Positions 51,207 through 60,798 of a DNA stretch of 64,000 nucleotides are shown here, in pieces. The translations under genes were made by a program, and so were the position numbers. Origin of the DNA: Candidatus Lachnoclostridium avicola (GTDB lineage: Bacteria; Bacillota; Clostridia; Lachnospirales; Lachnospiraceae); contig DXFM01000007.1 in the NCBI GenBank assembly GCA_019114465.1, positions 1 through 64,000 of the forward strand. Reading direction: 5' to 3'. How positions within the stretch are numbered: the stretch's first letter is position 1; every line of letters begins with the position of its first letter. The notes under the pieces were generated by a model that did no database searches, had not been told where the DNA came from, and was given only the letters and a program-made list of their open reading frames with translations.

Positions 51207-52331
51207 ATGATTAAGAAGGAAGTTCTGGAGATCAGAAAATTATTCCGCATGGAGGACTGCTGTCTGACCCGCATCTGCGGCTGCTATGTGGATTATGAGA
51301 AAACGAAAAAGCTGGAGTTTAAGGAGACCTTTCTCTCCCTGCCGGAAGAGGAAGGTTTTAAATATCTGAAGCTGTTTAAAAAGGCTCTCTCGGGGAATCT
51401 GGGCAGAAACCTGCAGAATATTGAGTTTCCCCTGGCCGAGGAGGGGGAAGGCGGCAGACAGCAGTTTCTGTATCAGGTGCGGGAATCCGGGCTGAAGGAT
51501 GAGGATCTGCTGGATCAGATGTATGACAGGATCATTGAGGCCTATCCTTACGGAGAGAACTATCTGATCCTCATGATTCACGGCCTTTACGACGTGCCGG
51601 GACGGGCGACGGACGGCACCACCATGGAGGATGCCTCCGACACGGTGTATGAGTTTGTGCTGGGCTGCATCTGCCCGGTGGCCCTGTCCAAGCCGGGCCT
51701 CTGCTACAATGAGGAGAACAACCACATTGAGGACCGCTCCAGGGACTGGCTGGTGGGAGATCCCATGACGGGATTTCTGTTTCCGGCCTTCAATGACCGC
51801 CAGTCTGACATACATAGTCTGCTGTATTATTCCAAAAAGGCGGCGGATCTCCAGCCGGAATTTGTGGAGACCATGTTTGGCTGCACGGCTCCGGTGGACG
51901 CGGGAACCCAGAAGGAGATGTTCAACACCATTATCTCCGACACGCTGGGGGCGGACTGCAGCTATGAGGCAGTGCGGGAGATCCACGATAATCTGCAGGA
52001 GATGATTGCCGCCCACGAGGACGACCCGGAGCCTCTGGAGCTTTCCGGACGGGATGTGAAGCGGCTTTTGGAGATGAGCGGCGTGCCGGAGGAGAAAATG
52101 GAGAATTTTGACCGGGAGTATGCGGAAACTGCCGGGGAGAAGACCACGCTCATGGCGGAAAATATTACGGATTCCCGGAAATTCAGCATCAAGACGCCGG
52201 ACATTACCATTCAGGTGAGTCCGGAGTGCGCAGGGCTGATTGAGACGAAGGTGATTGACGGCAGGAAATGCCTGGTGATCGCCGTGGACGACAACGTGGA
52301 AGTGAACGGAATGCCCGTAAAAGGGATCTGA
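51207..52331 (+). CDS. DUF4317 family protein
   Basis: 374 residues. N-terminal IKKEVLEIRKLFRMEDCCLTRICGCYVDYEKTK is the hallmark of DUF4317, a soluble family widespread in Lachnospiraceae and without known function. It has AAAAGGAGAG upstream and follows the amidase by 24 bases, so may share its transcript. No motif points to an activity. Confidence 0.88.
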   Translation: MIKKEVLEIRKLFRMEDCCLTRICGCYVDYEKTKKLEFKETFLSLPEEEGFKYLKLFKKALSGNLGRNLQNIEFPLAEEGEGGRQQFLYQVRESGLKDEDLLDQMYDRIIEAYPYGENYLILMIHGLYDVPGRATDGTTMEDASDTVYEFVLGCICPVALSKPGLCYNEENNHIEDRSRDWLVGDPMTGFLFPAFNDRQSDIHSLLYYSKKAADLQPEFVETMFGCTAPVDAGTQKEMFNTIISDTLGADCSYEAVREIHDNLQEMIAAHEDDPEPLELSGRDVKRLLEMSGVPEEKMENFDREYAETAGEKTTLMAENITDSRKFSIKTPDITIQVSPECAGLIETKVIDGRKCLVIAVDDNVEVNGMPVKGI

Positions 52332-52355
52332 CAAACTGAATTTGAGCACAAAAAC

Positions 52356-52377
52356 AGGCGGCCTTTCAGGGCCGCCT
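52356..52377 (-). terminator. Terminator for asnA
   Basis: AGGCGGCC pairs with GGCCGCCT around TTTCAG; on the minus strand GTTTTTGTG follows, so it fits asnA best, though it lies between two convergent genes. Confidence 0.72.
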
Positions 52378-52399
52378 CGTCTGTATGCCGGACTTTGCA

Positions 52400-53407
52400 T
52401 TAAAGCAGATAGATATTGTGCTCTTCGCACTCTTTCCGCATTCCCTTCGGCCAGATGCTGGCCTGTACCTCGCCGATGTGGGCGCGGCAGAGAAGGAGCA
52501 TGCAGAGTCTGGACTGGCCGATACCGCCGCCGATGGTGTAGGGCAGCTCGCCGTTTAACAGCATCCGGTGGAAGGGAAGGTTTTCCCGCTCCGGACATCC
52601 CGCTTTTAACAGCTGCTCGTGAAGAGCTTTTTCGTCCACGCGGATTCCCATGCTGGAGATCTCCAGAGCCTGCTGCAGGGGCTCAAACCAGAACAGAATG
52701 TCGCCGTTTAAGGACCAGTCGTCGTAGTCCGGGGCGCGGCCGTCGTGGGGCTTGCCGCTGGCCAGCTTGTCGCCGATCTGCATCAGGAAGACGCAGCCGT
52801 GCTCTTTGCAGATCAGATTCTCCCGCTCCTTGGGAGTCTTGTCGGGCCACCGGTCCTCCAGTTCCTGAGTGGTCACGAAGGTGATGTCCTTGGGAAGATG
52901 GTTGACGGCTTCGGGGTATTTGTACCACACCTCATGCTGCATGTGCTTGATGATCTTGAAAATGGTGCGTACCGTCTCCTCCAGGGTCTCCCGGTTCCGG
53001 TCCTCCCTGCGGATGACCTTCTCCCAGTCCCACTGGTCCACGTAGCAGGAGTGAAGATTGTCCAGCTCCTCGTCCCGCCGGATGGCGTTCATGTTGGTGT
53101 AAAGGCCTTCGCCTACCTGAAATCCATATTTCTTTAAAGCCATGCGCTTCCATTTGGCCAGAGAGTGGACAACCTCCACAGTCTCCCCCGGCACCGCTGC
53201 GATGTCAAAAGAGACGGGGCGCTCCACGCCGTTTAAATCGTCGTTTAAACCGCTGCTCTTGGGCAGAAACAGGGGAGCAGAGATTCTCTCCAGGTTCATT
53301 TCCCTTCCGAATTCCTTCTGGAAGGTATCGCGGATGTATTTGATGGCTTCCTGGGTCTGGCGGATATTCAGCTTCGGGTCATAATCTTTTGGGAAAATAA
53401 GTGCCAT
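52400..53407 (-). CDS. asnA: Aspartate-ammonia ligase
   Basis: 335 residues. AsnA makes asparagine from aspartate, ammonia and ATP and is related to class II aminoacyl-tRNA synthetases. Conserved segments: [51 protein letters not shown] and the C-terminal [14 protein letters not shown]. The start at 53407 has AGGAGG seven bases upstream. It is a single gene divergent from the following Sua5-type gene. Confidence 0.97.
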   Translation of the reverse strand: MALIFPKDYDPKLNIRQTQEAIKYIRDTFQKEFGREMNLERISAPLFLPKSSGLNDDLNGVERPVSFDIAAVPGETVEVVHSLAKWKRMALKKYGFQVGEGLYTNMNAIRRDEELDNLHSCYVDQWDWEKVIRREDRNRETLEETVRTIFKIIKHMQHEVWYKYPEAVNHLPKDITFVTTQELEDRWPDKTPKERENLICKEHGCVFLMQIGDKLASGKPHDGRAPDYDDWSLNGDILFWFEPLQQALEISSMGIRVDEKALHEQLLKAGCPERENLPFHRMLLNGELPYTIGGGIGQSRLCMLLLCRAHIGEVQASIWPKGMRKECEEHNIYLL

Positions 53408-53563
53408 ATCGCTACCTCCTGATAAAATCACTTTCCCATCTTATCAGAATGCAGCGGAGAATGCAAGAGAAATCCATTGATATTAGGGGCTGAAGTGTGA
53501 TATGTTATAGGTTGAAAGTTTTTTTGCGGGGCAGGGACGGACCTGCCGGAAAAGAGGCATAGA

Positions 53564-54634
53564 ATGGAGACAAAACGAGTTGTGATAAAAGATGTGAAGC
53601 ATCCCCGGGACGGGGAGCTTCTGGAAGCGGCGCAGATCTTAAGGGACGGCGGTCTGGTGGCCTTTCCCACGGAGACCGTCTACGGCCTGGGGGCCAACGC
53701 CTTAAATGAGGAGGCGGCGAAAAAGATCTACGCGGCGAAGGGGCGGCCGTCGGATAACCCCCTGATCGCCCATATATCCGGGGAGAAGGAGCTGGCTCCC
53801 CTGGTGGCGGAGATCCCGGAGACGGCGAAAAAGCTGATGAAGGCCTACTGGCCGGGGCCGCTGACCATAATATTCAGAAAGAGCGATAAAGTGCCTTACG
53901 GCACCACCGGCGGCCTGGACACGGTGGCGGTGCGGATGCCCAGCGATCCCATTGCCAACCGGATGATCGCTCTGGCGGGAGTGCCGGTGGCGGCGCCCAG
54001 CGCCAACACTTCCGGACGGCCCAGCCCTACCACGGCTGACCATGTGTGGGAGGATTTAAGCGGAAAGATTGAGATGATTCTGGACGGCGGCCCTGTGGGC
54101 ATCGGCCTGGAGTCCACCATTGTGGACGTGACCGGAGAGGTGCCCATGCTGCTGCGTCCCGGCGCCATCACCCTGGAGATGCTGCGGGAGCTTCTGGGAC
54201 AGGTGGATGTGGATCCGGCGGTGACCGGCCCCATGAGTCCCGGGATGCACCCGAAGGCGCCGGGAATGAAGTACCGCCATTATGCGCCGAAGGCGGACAT
54301 GACCCTGGTGGAAGGCGGGACGGAAGCCATGGCGGCGGAGATCTGCCGTCTGGCCCAGGAGAGTATTTCCCAGGGGAAGAAGACCGGTGTGATCTGCACG
54401 GAGGAGACCCGGCATCTCTACCCGGAGAGCCTGCTTGGACAGGCGCAGTTTCGCAGCATGGGAGTGCGGGCGAAGGAGGAGACCATCGCCCATAACCTGT
54501 ACGCAGTGCTGAGGGAATTTGACGATATCGGGGTGGACCGCATTTTCTGCGAGGCATTTCCGGAGACGGAGCTGGGACAGGCCATTATGAACCGCCTCAT
54601 CAAGGCGGCGGGACACAAGATTGTGAAGGTGTGA
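53564..54634 (+). CDS. L-threonylcarbamoyladenylate synthase (Sua5/YwlC type)
   Basis: 356 residues. The N-terminal YrdC domain (1-205; KHPRDGELLEAAQILRDGGLVAFPTETVYGLGANA, KGRPSDNPL, SANTSGRPSPT) makes threonylcarbamoyl-AMP from threonine, bicarbonate and ATP for the t6A modification of tRNA. The C-terminal Sua5 domain (about 230-356) starts SPGMHPKAPGMKYRHYAP. Full length indicates the Sua5 rather than the short TsaC form. It opens a long co-directional gene run reaching about 60.7 kb. Confidence 0.95.
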   Translation: METKRVVIKDVKHPRDGELLEAAQILRDGGLVAFPTETVYGLGANALNEEAAKKIYAAKGRPSDNPLIAHISGEKELAPLVAEIPETAKKLMKAYWPGPLTIIFRKSDKVPYGTTGGLDTVAVRMPSDPIANRMIALAGVPVAAPSANTSGRPSPTTADHVWEDLSGKIEMILDGGPVGIGLESTIVDVTGEVPMLLRPGAITLEMLRELLGQVDVDPAVTGPMSPGMHPKAPGMKYRHYAPKADMTLVEGGTEAMAAEICRLAQESISQGKKTGVICTEETRHLYPESLLGQAQFRSMGVRAKEETIAHNLYAVLREFDDIGVDRIFCEAFPETELGQAIMNRLIKAAGHKIVKV

Positions 54635-54651
54635 GAAGGAGGGACGTTTTC

Positions 54652-55146
54652 ATGTCACAGAAGAGAACGGATTATATTACCTGGGACGAGTATTTTATGG
54701 GTGTGGCCATGCTGGCGGCAAAGCGGTCGAAAGATCCCAGCACCCAGGTGGGGGCCTGCATTGTCAGCGAGGACAACAAGATTCTGTCCATGGGCTACAA
54801 TGGATTCCCCAAGGGCTGTTCCGACGACGAGTTCCCCTGGGGGAAGGAGCATGAGGCGGACGATCCCTACAACGCGAAGTATTTTTACTCCACCCACAGC
54901 GAGCTGAACGCCATTTTAAACTACCGGGGCGGGAGCCTGGAGGGAAGCAAGCTGTACGTGACCCTCTTCCCCTGCAATGAGTGCGCCAAGGCCATCATCC
55001 AGGCGGGAATCAAGACCCTCATTTACGGGGAGGACAAATACGCGGACACCCCGGCGGTGCGGGCATCCAAGCGGATGCTCAACGCGGCGGGAGTGCGCTA
55101 CTATCAGTATCAGCCCACGGGCAGAAAGATTATGCTGGAAGTGTAG
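54652..55146 (+). CDS. dCMP deaminase family protein
   Basis: 164 residues. Zinc site of the cytidine-deaminase fold: H82-x-E84 in THSELNAIL and C108-x-x-C111 in FPCNECAK. SKDPSTQVGACIV is the conserved N-terminal strand. It deaminates dCMP to dUMP for thymidylate synthesis. The start at 54652 has AAGGAGGG eight bases upstream; the in-frame start 21 bases earlier overlaps the previous gene. A late-competence ComE-type deaminase would be larger, so dCMP deaminase is preferred. Confidence 0.93.
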   Translation: MSQKRTDYITWDEYFMGVAMLAAKRSKDPSTQVGACIVSEDNKILSMGYNGFPKGCSDDEFPWGKEHEADDPYNAKYFYSTHSELNAILNYRGGSLEGSKLYVTLFPCNECAKAIIQAGIKTLIYGEDKYADTPAVRASKRMLNAAGVRYYQYQPTGRKIMLEV

Positions 55147-55148
55147 AG

Positions 55149-56918
55149 ATGAGAGTTTTGCTTGCGGCGATTAACGCGAAATACATTCACTCCAATCTGG
55201 GAGTGTACAGTTTAAAAGCATACGGGGAAAGCCGGGTGCCGGGCCTTCAGGCGGAGATCGGGGAATACACCATCAACCACCGCATGGACCTGGTGCTCCA
55301 GGACCTTTATTTGAAAAAGCCGGATTTTCTCGGCTTTTCCTGTTATATCTGGAATATAAAATATGTGGAGGAGCTGGCGGAGGACTTATCCCGTCTGCTG
55401 CCGGAGACGAGGATCTGGCTGGGCGGTCCGGAGGCTTCCTACCGGGCGGAGGAGCTGCTGCGGGCTCATCCCTGGGCGGAAGGGGTCATGGTGGGCGAGG
55501 GAGAGAAAACCTTTGCTCAGCTGATGGAGGCTCTGGGCGCCGGTTCGGCAAAGGAAAGCGGGCAGCCGGATACCGCCCCGGAATCGTCCGGACTGGAAAA
55601 GGTCCGGGGCATTGTGTTCCGGCGGGAGGACGGCTCCATCGTCCGCACCCGGCCCCAGGAGGTCCTGGACATGGATGAGATTCCCTTCAGCTACGGGAAT
55701 CTGGACGGATTTGAAAACAGGATCATCTATTATGAGAGCAGCCGCGGCTGCCCCTTTTCCTGCAGCTACTGCCTGTCCTCCATTGACAAGCGGGTGCGGT
55801 TCCGCAGTCTGGACCTGGTAGAACGGGAGCTGGACTGTTTTCTGGAGAAGAAGGTTCCCCAGGTGAAGTTTGTGGACCGGACCTTCAACTGCAGAAAGAG
55901 CCATACCATGGCGGTGTGGCGCTACATTTCCGAACATGACAACGGGATGACCAATTTTCACTTTGAAATTTCCGCCGATCTGCTGGACGAGGAGGAGCTG
56001 GAGCTCCTGGGCCGGATGCGGCCGGGGCTGGTTCAGCTGGAGATCGGAGTGCAGAGCACCAACCCGGACACCATCCGGGAGATCCGGCGGAAGACGGACT
56101 TAAAAAAACTGGAGGCGGCGGTTCGGCGGATCAACGGATATCACAACATCCATCAGCACCTGGATCTCATCGCCGGTCTTCCCTGGGAGGACTATGACAG
56201 CTTCCGACGTTCTTTTGACGATGTGTACCGGATGGAGCCGGACCAGCTGCAGCTGGGATTTCTGAAGGTGCTGAGCGGTTCCCACATGGCGGAAGCAGCG
56301 GCAGATTACGGCCTGATCTGCAGCAGCAGCCCGCCCTATGAGGTCCTTTCCACCAGGTGGCTTCCCTATGAGGACGTGATCCGGCTAAAGGGAGTGGAGG
56401 AGATGGTGGAGGTCTACTACAACAGCCGCCAGTTCACGGTGACCATGGAAACCCTGGCGGAGGAATTTGGCTCCCCCTTTGCGCTCTTTGAGCGCCTGGC
56501 CTGTTATTATGAGAAAAACGGCCTTGAGGGAATCAGCCACAGCCGTCTGGCCCGGTATGAGATCCTGTACCGGTTTATTCTGGAAAACCATCTGGAAAAA
56601 ACGGGGGCGGATGGAATCTCCTATAAGGACCGGCTGATGAAGGACCTGTACCTGCGGGAGAATGCGAAGAGCCGTCCGTCCTTCGCCCCGGATTTAAGCC
56701 GGTACAAAGAGCAGCTGCGGCCGTTTTACGGGAACCGGGAAAAACGGAAGAATATTCACGCCGAGGTGCTGGGAAATGGGGAGATTCTGCTGTTTGATTA
56801 TGAGAAACGGGATCCCCTCACCTATAACGCCGCTGTGGAGACGGCCGGATGGCTGGAGGAAACCGGCGGAATCCTCGGGAAAGCAGGAATAGAAGAGAAA
56901 AAAGGACAGACAATATGA
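55149..56918 (+). CDS. B12-binding radical SAM protein with DUF4080
   Basis: 589 residues. Residues 1-140 form a B12-binding-type Rossmann domain (INAKYIHSNLGVYSLKAY). The radical SAM cluster motif is CPFSCSYC near 201-208, followed by the TIM-barrel with ISADLLDEEEL and IGVQSTNP. Residues about 400-560 match DUF4080. The substrate is unknown. No cobalamin His motif is evident, so the B12 domain may be vestigial. It begins 3 bases after the deaminase stop and ends in a 4-base overlap with nth. Confidence 0.92.
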   Translation: MRVLLAAINAKYIHSNLGVYSLKAYGESRVPGLQAEIGEYTINHRMDLVLQDLYLKKPDFLGFSCYIWNIKYVEELAEDLSRLLPETRIWLGGPEASYRAEELLRAHPWAEGVMVGEGEKTFAQLMEALGAGSAKESGQPDTAPESSGLEKVRGIVFRREDGSIVRTRPQEVLDMDEIPFSYGNLDGFENRIIYYESSRGCPFSCSYCLSSIDKRVRFRSLDLVERELDCFLEKKVPQVKFVDRTFNCRKSHTMAVWRYISEHDNGMTNFHFEISADLLDEEELELLGRMRPGLVQLEIGVQSTNPDTIREIRRKTDLKKLEAAVRRINGYHNIHQHLDLIAGLPWEDYDSFRRSFDDVYRMEPDQLQLGFLKVLSGSHMAEAAADYGLICSSSPPYEVLSTRWLPYEDVIRLKGVEEMVEVYYNSRQFTVTMETLAEEFGSPFALFERLACYYEKNGLEGISHSRLARYEILYRFILENHLEKTGADGISYKDRLMKDLYLRENAKSRPSFAPDLSRYKEQLRPFYGNREKRKNIHAEVLGNGEILLFDYEKRDPLTYNAAVETAGWLEETGGILGKAGIEEKKGQTI

Positions 56919-57574
56919 AAAAACGAGAGACAAAGGCGGAGAGGGACGCGCGGGTGCAGCAGGTGCTGGAACGTCTGGATCAGGAATACGGGACAGATTA
57001 CCGGTGTTATCTGGAGTATGAGACGCCGTGGCAGCTGCTGATCGCGGTGATTTTGAGCGCCCAGTGCACCGACGCCAGGGTGAACCTGGTGACCAGGGAC
57101 CTGTTCCGGAAGTACGATACCCTGGAGAAATTTGCCGGGGCGGACCAGGCGGAGCTGGAAAAAGATATCCATTCCATCGGATTTTACCGGATGAAGGCGA
57201 AAAATATCATCGCCTGCTGCCGACGCCTGGTGACGGAGTACGGAGGCCAGGTGCCGGAGGACATCAAAGATCTCACCTCCCTGGCGGGGGTGGGGCGCAA
57301 GACGGCCAACGTGATCCGGGGAAATATCTACCATGTGCCCAGCATTGTGGTGGACACCCATGTGAAGCGGATTTCCAGAAAGCTGGGATTTGCCAAAGAG
57401 GAAGATCCGGAAAAGATCGAGTACGAGCTGATGAAGGTGCTGCCGGAGGACCACTGGATTCTGTGGAACATCCACATCATCACCCTGGGCCGGACCATCT
57501 GCACTGCCAGAAGCCCCAAATGCAGTCAGTGCTTTTTAAAGGATCTCTGCCCCGGCAGGGAGGATACGAAATGA
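56915..57574 (+). CDS. nth: Endonuclease III
   Basis: 219 residues. A bifunctional DNA glycosylase/AP lyase removing oxidised pyrimidines. The helix-hairpin-helix LAGVGRKTANVI (123-134) contains the catalytic Lys129; Asp147 is in VVDTHVKR. The 4Fe-4S ligands are C196, C203, C206 and C212 (C-x6-C-x2-C-x5-C). Coupled by ATGA to the radical SAM gene and by ATGA to the next exonuclease gene. Confidence 0.97.
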   Translation: MKKRETKAERDARVQQVLERLDQEYGTDYRCYLEYETPWQLLIAVILSAQCTDARVNLVTRDLFRKYDTLEKFAGADQAELEKDIHSIGFYRMKAKNIIACCRRLVTEYGGQVPEDIKDLTSLAGVGRKTANVIRGNIYHVPSIVVDTHVKRISRKLGFAKEEDPEKIEYELMKVLPEDHWILWNIHIITLGRTICTARSPKCSQCFLKDLCPGREDTK

Positions 57575-58281
57575 TAAATACCTATACGGCCCTGGACCTG
57601 GAGACCACGGGGCTGGACCCGAAGACGGACCGGATCCTGGAGATCGGCGCGGTGCGGGTGGAGGACGGCCGGGAGACAGACAGATTTTCCCAGTTGGTGA
57701 ATCCCAGGAGAGAAATTACGGAGAAAATCACGGAGCTCACCGGAATCACCGGGGAGATGGTGGAAGAGTGTCCGGATATCTCCGCCGTTCTTCCGGAATT
57801 TCTGGAGTTCTGCGGGAACGGCCCCATCCTGGGACACAACATTCTGTTTGACTTCCGGTTTTTAAAACGGGCGGCGGTCAACCACGGACATTCCTTTGAG
57901 CGGAGGGGAATCGACACTCTGGCCCTGTGCCGGAAATTCATGCCGGCGGGGGAGAAGAAGAATCTCTCCGCTGCCTGCCGGTATTTTCAGGTGGAGACCG
58001 GCCGGTCCCACCGGGCCTTTGACGACGCCCTGGCGGCCCACCGGCTGTATCAGAAGATGGCGCCGGCCTGGGAAAATGGGGACCGGGAGGCATTTTTGCC
58101 CAGGCCTCTGGAATATAAGATAAAAAGGGAACAGCCTGCCTCAAAAAGGCAAAAAGAAGTATTGCGTGATTTACTAAAATATCATAAAATAACACTATCT
58201 GCGCAAATTGACGACCTGAGTCGAAATGAGATTTCGCGGATAACGGATAAAATCATATTAAAATATGGACGAATCCTGTAA
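57571..58281 (+). CDS. DnaQ-like 3'-5' exonuclease (PolC-type proofreading domain)
   Basis: 236 residues. DEDDh exonuclease with ALDLETTGLDP (D9, E11), LGHNILFDFRFLKRA and the HRAFDDALAAHRLY motif III. Residues about 185-236 are a Lys-rich extension ending in ISRITDKIILKYGR that resembles a SAP-like DNA-binding helix-loop-helix. It overlaps nth by four bases, consistent with a repair role, though a housekeeping RNase T-like role is possible. Confidence 0.9.
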   Translation: MINTYTALDLETTGLDPKTDRILEIGAVRVEDGRETDRFSQLVNPRREITEKITELTGITGEMVEECPDISAVLPEFLEFCGNGPILGHNILFDFRFLKRAAVNHGHSFERRGIDTLALCRKFMPAGEKKNLSAACRYFQVETGRSHRAFDDALAAHRLYQKMAPAWENGDREAFLPRPLEYKIKREQPASKRQKEVLRDLLKYHKITLSAQIDDLSRNEISRITDKIILKYGRIL

Positions 58282-58296
58282 AGAGGTGATGAAGAA

Positions 58297-58398
58297 ATGA
58301 AGGAAAAGAAGAGAAGACTCATTTCCACGATCATCGTGGTAGTGCTGATTCTTGCCATGGTGCTTCCCATGGTGGCTTCTGTGGTTTCCATGTTTTAG
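58297..58398 (+). CDS. 33-aa single-pass membrane peptide
   Basis: A short frame, MKEKKRRLISTIIVVVLIL and on to a methionine-rich end, is preceded by GAGGTGATGAAG and lies 16 bases after the exonuclease and 34 before the VanW gene. A positively charged start and one 20-residue hydrophobic helix are the pattern of small bacterial membrane proteins. Its location in a compact operon with a ribosome site makes it likely real. Function unknown. Confidence 0.6.
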   Translation: MKEKKRRLISTIIVVVLILAMVLPMVASVVSMF

Positions 58399-58432
58399 GC
58401 GGAAACCGGAAGCAGCGGGATAGAGGAGATAT

Positions 58433-60094
58433 ATGAAAAAGGAATTTTTTGAAAAAGGGATTTTGACAGTCTGCCTGGCTGCCGGAATGATTCTGGGATC
58501 CGGGTTCTGTTCCCTGGCGGCGGTGCTTCCGGATGGCCTTCAGGTGGGAGGTCAGGAGCTGGGAGGCTTGAGCCGGGAAGAGGCAGACCGAAAGATTGAG
58601 GAATACGTGGACGGGCTTCCGGACCAGACCATCTCCATCCAGGTGGGAGATCAGACCCTGGAGACGACCACCAAAGCCATGGGGCTTTCCTGGAGCAACC
58701 GGGATGCGGTGGATGAGGTCGTTTCCGCCCTCACAGAAGGAAACCTTCTGAAGCGGTATATGGCGGAGACGGATCTGGAACAGGAAGGCCGGGAAATTCC
58801 CGTGGAGACCGCTGTGGATGAGGCGGCTGTGACGGCTTTCGTCACGGAGCAGTGCAGCGGGATGGAAGGGGGCGCGAAGAACGCCTCCATTACCAGGGAG
58901 AACGGAGAGTTTGTCATCACTCCCTCTGAAAAGGGAGTGACGGTGGACACGGCGGCAACGGTCCAGGCCATCAATGAGGCGGTGGCCGGCGGGGTGGATG
59001 AGCCGGTGGAGGTGGAAGCTGTCATCACTGAGGCGGAGCCGGAGATTACCACGGAGATGCTCTCCACCATCAAGGACGTGCTGGGCACTTACACCACCGA
59101 TTTCAGCAGCAGCAGCTCTGCAAGAGCGAAGAACCTGGAGGTGGGTTCGGCTAAATTAAACGGCCATGTGCTCATGCCGGGGGAGACCCTGTCCGGCTAT
59201 GAGTGCCTGCAGCCCTTTACCAGAGCCAACGGCTATGAGCCGGCGGCTTCCTATGAAAACGGCCAGGTAGTGGACAGCATCGGAGGCGGCGTCTGCCAGC
59301 TCTCCACCACCATGTACAACATGGCCCTGGAGGCGGAGCTGGAGATCACCCAGCGGCAGAATCATTCCATGATTGTGACCTATGTGGATCCGTCCAGGGA
59401 CGCGGCCATCGCCGGCACCTACAAGGATCTGAAGATTACCAATAACTACAGCACGCCCATCTACATTGAGGCGTATACATCAGGAAGAAAACTGACATTC
59501 ACCTGCTACGGCCAGGAGACCAGACCGGCCAACCGGGAGGTGGAGTACATTTCCGAGACCATCAGCAGAACGGACCCGGGAGCGCCCATCGAGCGGGTGA
59601 ACAATTCCCTGGCTCCCGGAACCAGGAGAAGAGTGTCCTCGGGTCATGTGGGAATTAAATCCCGGCTCTGGAAGGTGGTAAAGGTGGACGGAGTGGAGAC
59701 GGAGCGGACGCTTCTCAACACAGATACCTACAACGCCTCCAAAGCGGTGTATGAGGTGGGACCAGCCGCTCCTGCGGAGACGGCTCCGCCGGTGACGGAG
59801 ACTGTTCCGGAGAGCACCGCGCCGCCGGAGACCCAGGCTCCCCAGCCCTCTGAGGGAGTGGGCGGAGGCCCGGGAATGGGATTAAGCGGACCTTCCGGAA
59901 GCACCGGAGGAGAAACCCAGGCGCCCGCAGCACCCCAGACAGCTCCGGCGGCAGAGACCACAGCCCCCGCCCCGGCGGCGGGGGGCTCCCCATCAGCTGA
60001 CAGCGGGGCAGTTCCCGCTCCCGCAGAGACCCAGGCCCAGACGCCAGCGGCGCCGGCACCGGACGCTTCCGGGGCACCGGCTCCCGCGGCCTGA
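58433..60094 (+). CDS. Secreted VanW family protein
   Basis: 553 residues. A signal peptide (residues 1-29) precedes a YoaR-type peptidoglycan-binding region (about 35-200, two repeats with GGLSREEADRKIEEY and GAKNASITRENGEFVITPS). A VanW domain at about 235-370 follows (LPGETLSGYECLQPFTRANGYEPA-like start, SIGGGVCQLSTTMYNMALEA, a Cys-containing core), then a long Pro/Ala/Glu-rich tail from 440. VanW domains were found beside vancomycin resistance genes but most, like this, are not linked to resistance. The tail may span or anchor in the wall. Confidence 0.9.
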   Translation: MKKEFFEKGILTVCLAAGMILGSGFCSLAAVLPDGLQVGGQELGGLSREEADRKIEEYVDGLPDQTISIQVGDQTLETTTKAMGLSWSNRDAVDEVVSALTEGNLLKRYMAETDLEQEGREIPVETAVDEAAVTAFVTEQCSGMEGGAKNASITRENGEFVITPSEKGVTVDTAATVQAINEAVAGGVDEPVEVEAVITEAEPEITTEMLSTIKDVLGTYTTDFSSSSSARAKNLEVGSAKLNGHVLMPGETLSGYECLQPFTRANGYEPAASYENGQVVDSIGGGVCQLSTTMYNMALEAELEITQRQNHSMIVTYVDPSRDAAIAGTYKDLKITNNYSTPIYIEAYTSGRKLTFTCYGQETRPANREVEYISETISRTDPGAPIERVNNSLAPGTRRRVSSGHVGIKSRLWKVVKVDGVETERTLLNTDTYNASKAVYEVGPAAPAETAPPVTETVPESTAPPETQAPQPSEGVGGGPGMGLSGPSGSTGGETQAPAAPQTAPAAETTAPAPAAGGSPSADSGAVPAPAETQAQTPAAPAPDASGAPAPAA

Positions 60095-60108
60095 AAGGGG
60101 CGGCAGCC

Positions 60109-60690
60109 ATGAGAAAAATTGTGCGGGACAATACAGGGCTGATGGCAGCAGGACAGGATCTGGTGGCCGTCGGCTACGCCGGGGCCAGAGGCGGGGCGCT
60201 GATCGCGCAGGCCCGGAAAGAGGAGCTGCGCGCCCGGTTTTCCGAGAGCTTTCTGAACCAGGCGGCCTGCCGCAGGGAAGTGTCCCTGCCGGAGGAACGG
60301 GGATACTGGCTCAGCCTGGGGGCAGCGGAGCTTGAACCGGTGGGGGAAGGGGGCATTTTAAATGCCCTGTGGAACCTGACGGGGGCCTACGGATTGGGAA
60401 TGGAGTTTTCCCTGAGGGCCATTCCCTTGCGCCAGGAGACAGTGGAGATCTGTGAGGAGTTCGGCCTGAATCCCTACCGGCTGTACTCGGAGGACTGCGC
60501 TGTGGCGACGGCGGCAAACGGCGGCCGGCTGGCGCAGCAGCTGAAGAAACTGGGGATCCCGGCGGCAGTTGTGGGAAGGATTAAAAAGGGAGTCGCCAGG
60601 GAGATCCTGACGGATGAGGGGACCGGATATCTGGAACGGCCCCAGGAAGATGAACTGAAAAAGGTTCTGCCCGGATATTTCGGGGAGTGA
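60109..60690 (+). CDS. AIR synthase-related C-terminal domain protein
   Basis: 193 residues. The pattern GGILNALWNLTGAYGLGMEFSLRAIPLRQETVEICEEFGLNPYRLYSEDCAVATAANG is that of the AIRS_C domain in PurM/HypE/SelD proteins, but the N-terminal ATP-binding half is missing. Such half-proteins, often labelled hydrogenase maturation factor, occur in Clostridia and have no proven role. It starts 14 bases after the VanW gene; a GC-rich hairpin follows. Confidence 0.7.
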   Translation: MRKIVRDNTGLMAAGQDLVAVGYAGARGGALIAQARKEELRARFSESFLNQAACRREVSLPEERGYWLSLGAAELEPVGEGGILNALWNLTGAYGLGMEFSLRAIPLRQETVEICEEFGLNPYRLYSEDCAVATAANGGRLAQQLKKLGIPAAVVGRIKKGVAREILTDEGTGYLERPQEDELKKVLPGYFGE

Positions 60691-60696
60691 GAACAT

Positions 60697-60728
60697 GCCG
60701 CAGGACGGCCTTTCGGCCGTCCCGCGGC
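60697..60728 (+). terminator. GC-rich hairpin ending the 53.5-60.7 kb gene run
   Basis: GCCGCAGGACGGCC pairs with GGCCGTCCCGCGGC around TTTC with one mismatch. Only TT follows, so termination is likely but not certain. Confidence 0.6.
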
Positions 60729-60798
60729 TTATATCAAATAGATGGAAAAACAGCGGCGGTCTCAGACAGACGGCCGGACAGAAAAAGGAGGAGCGAAG

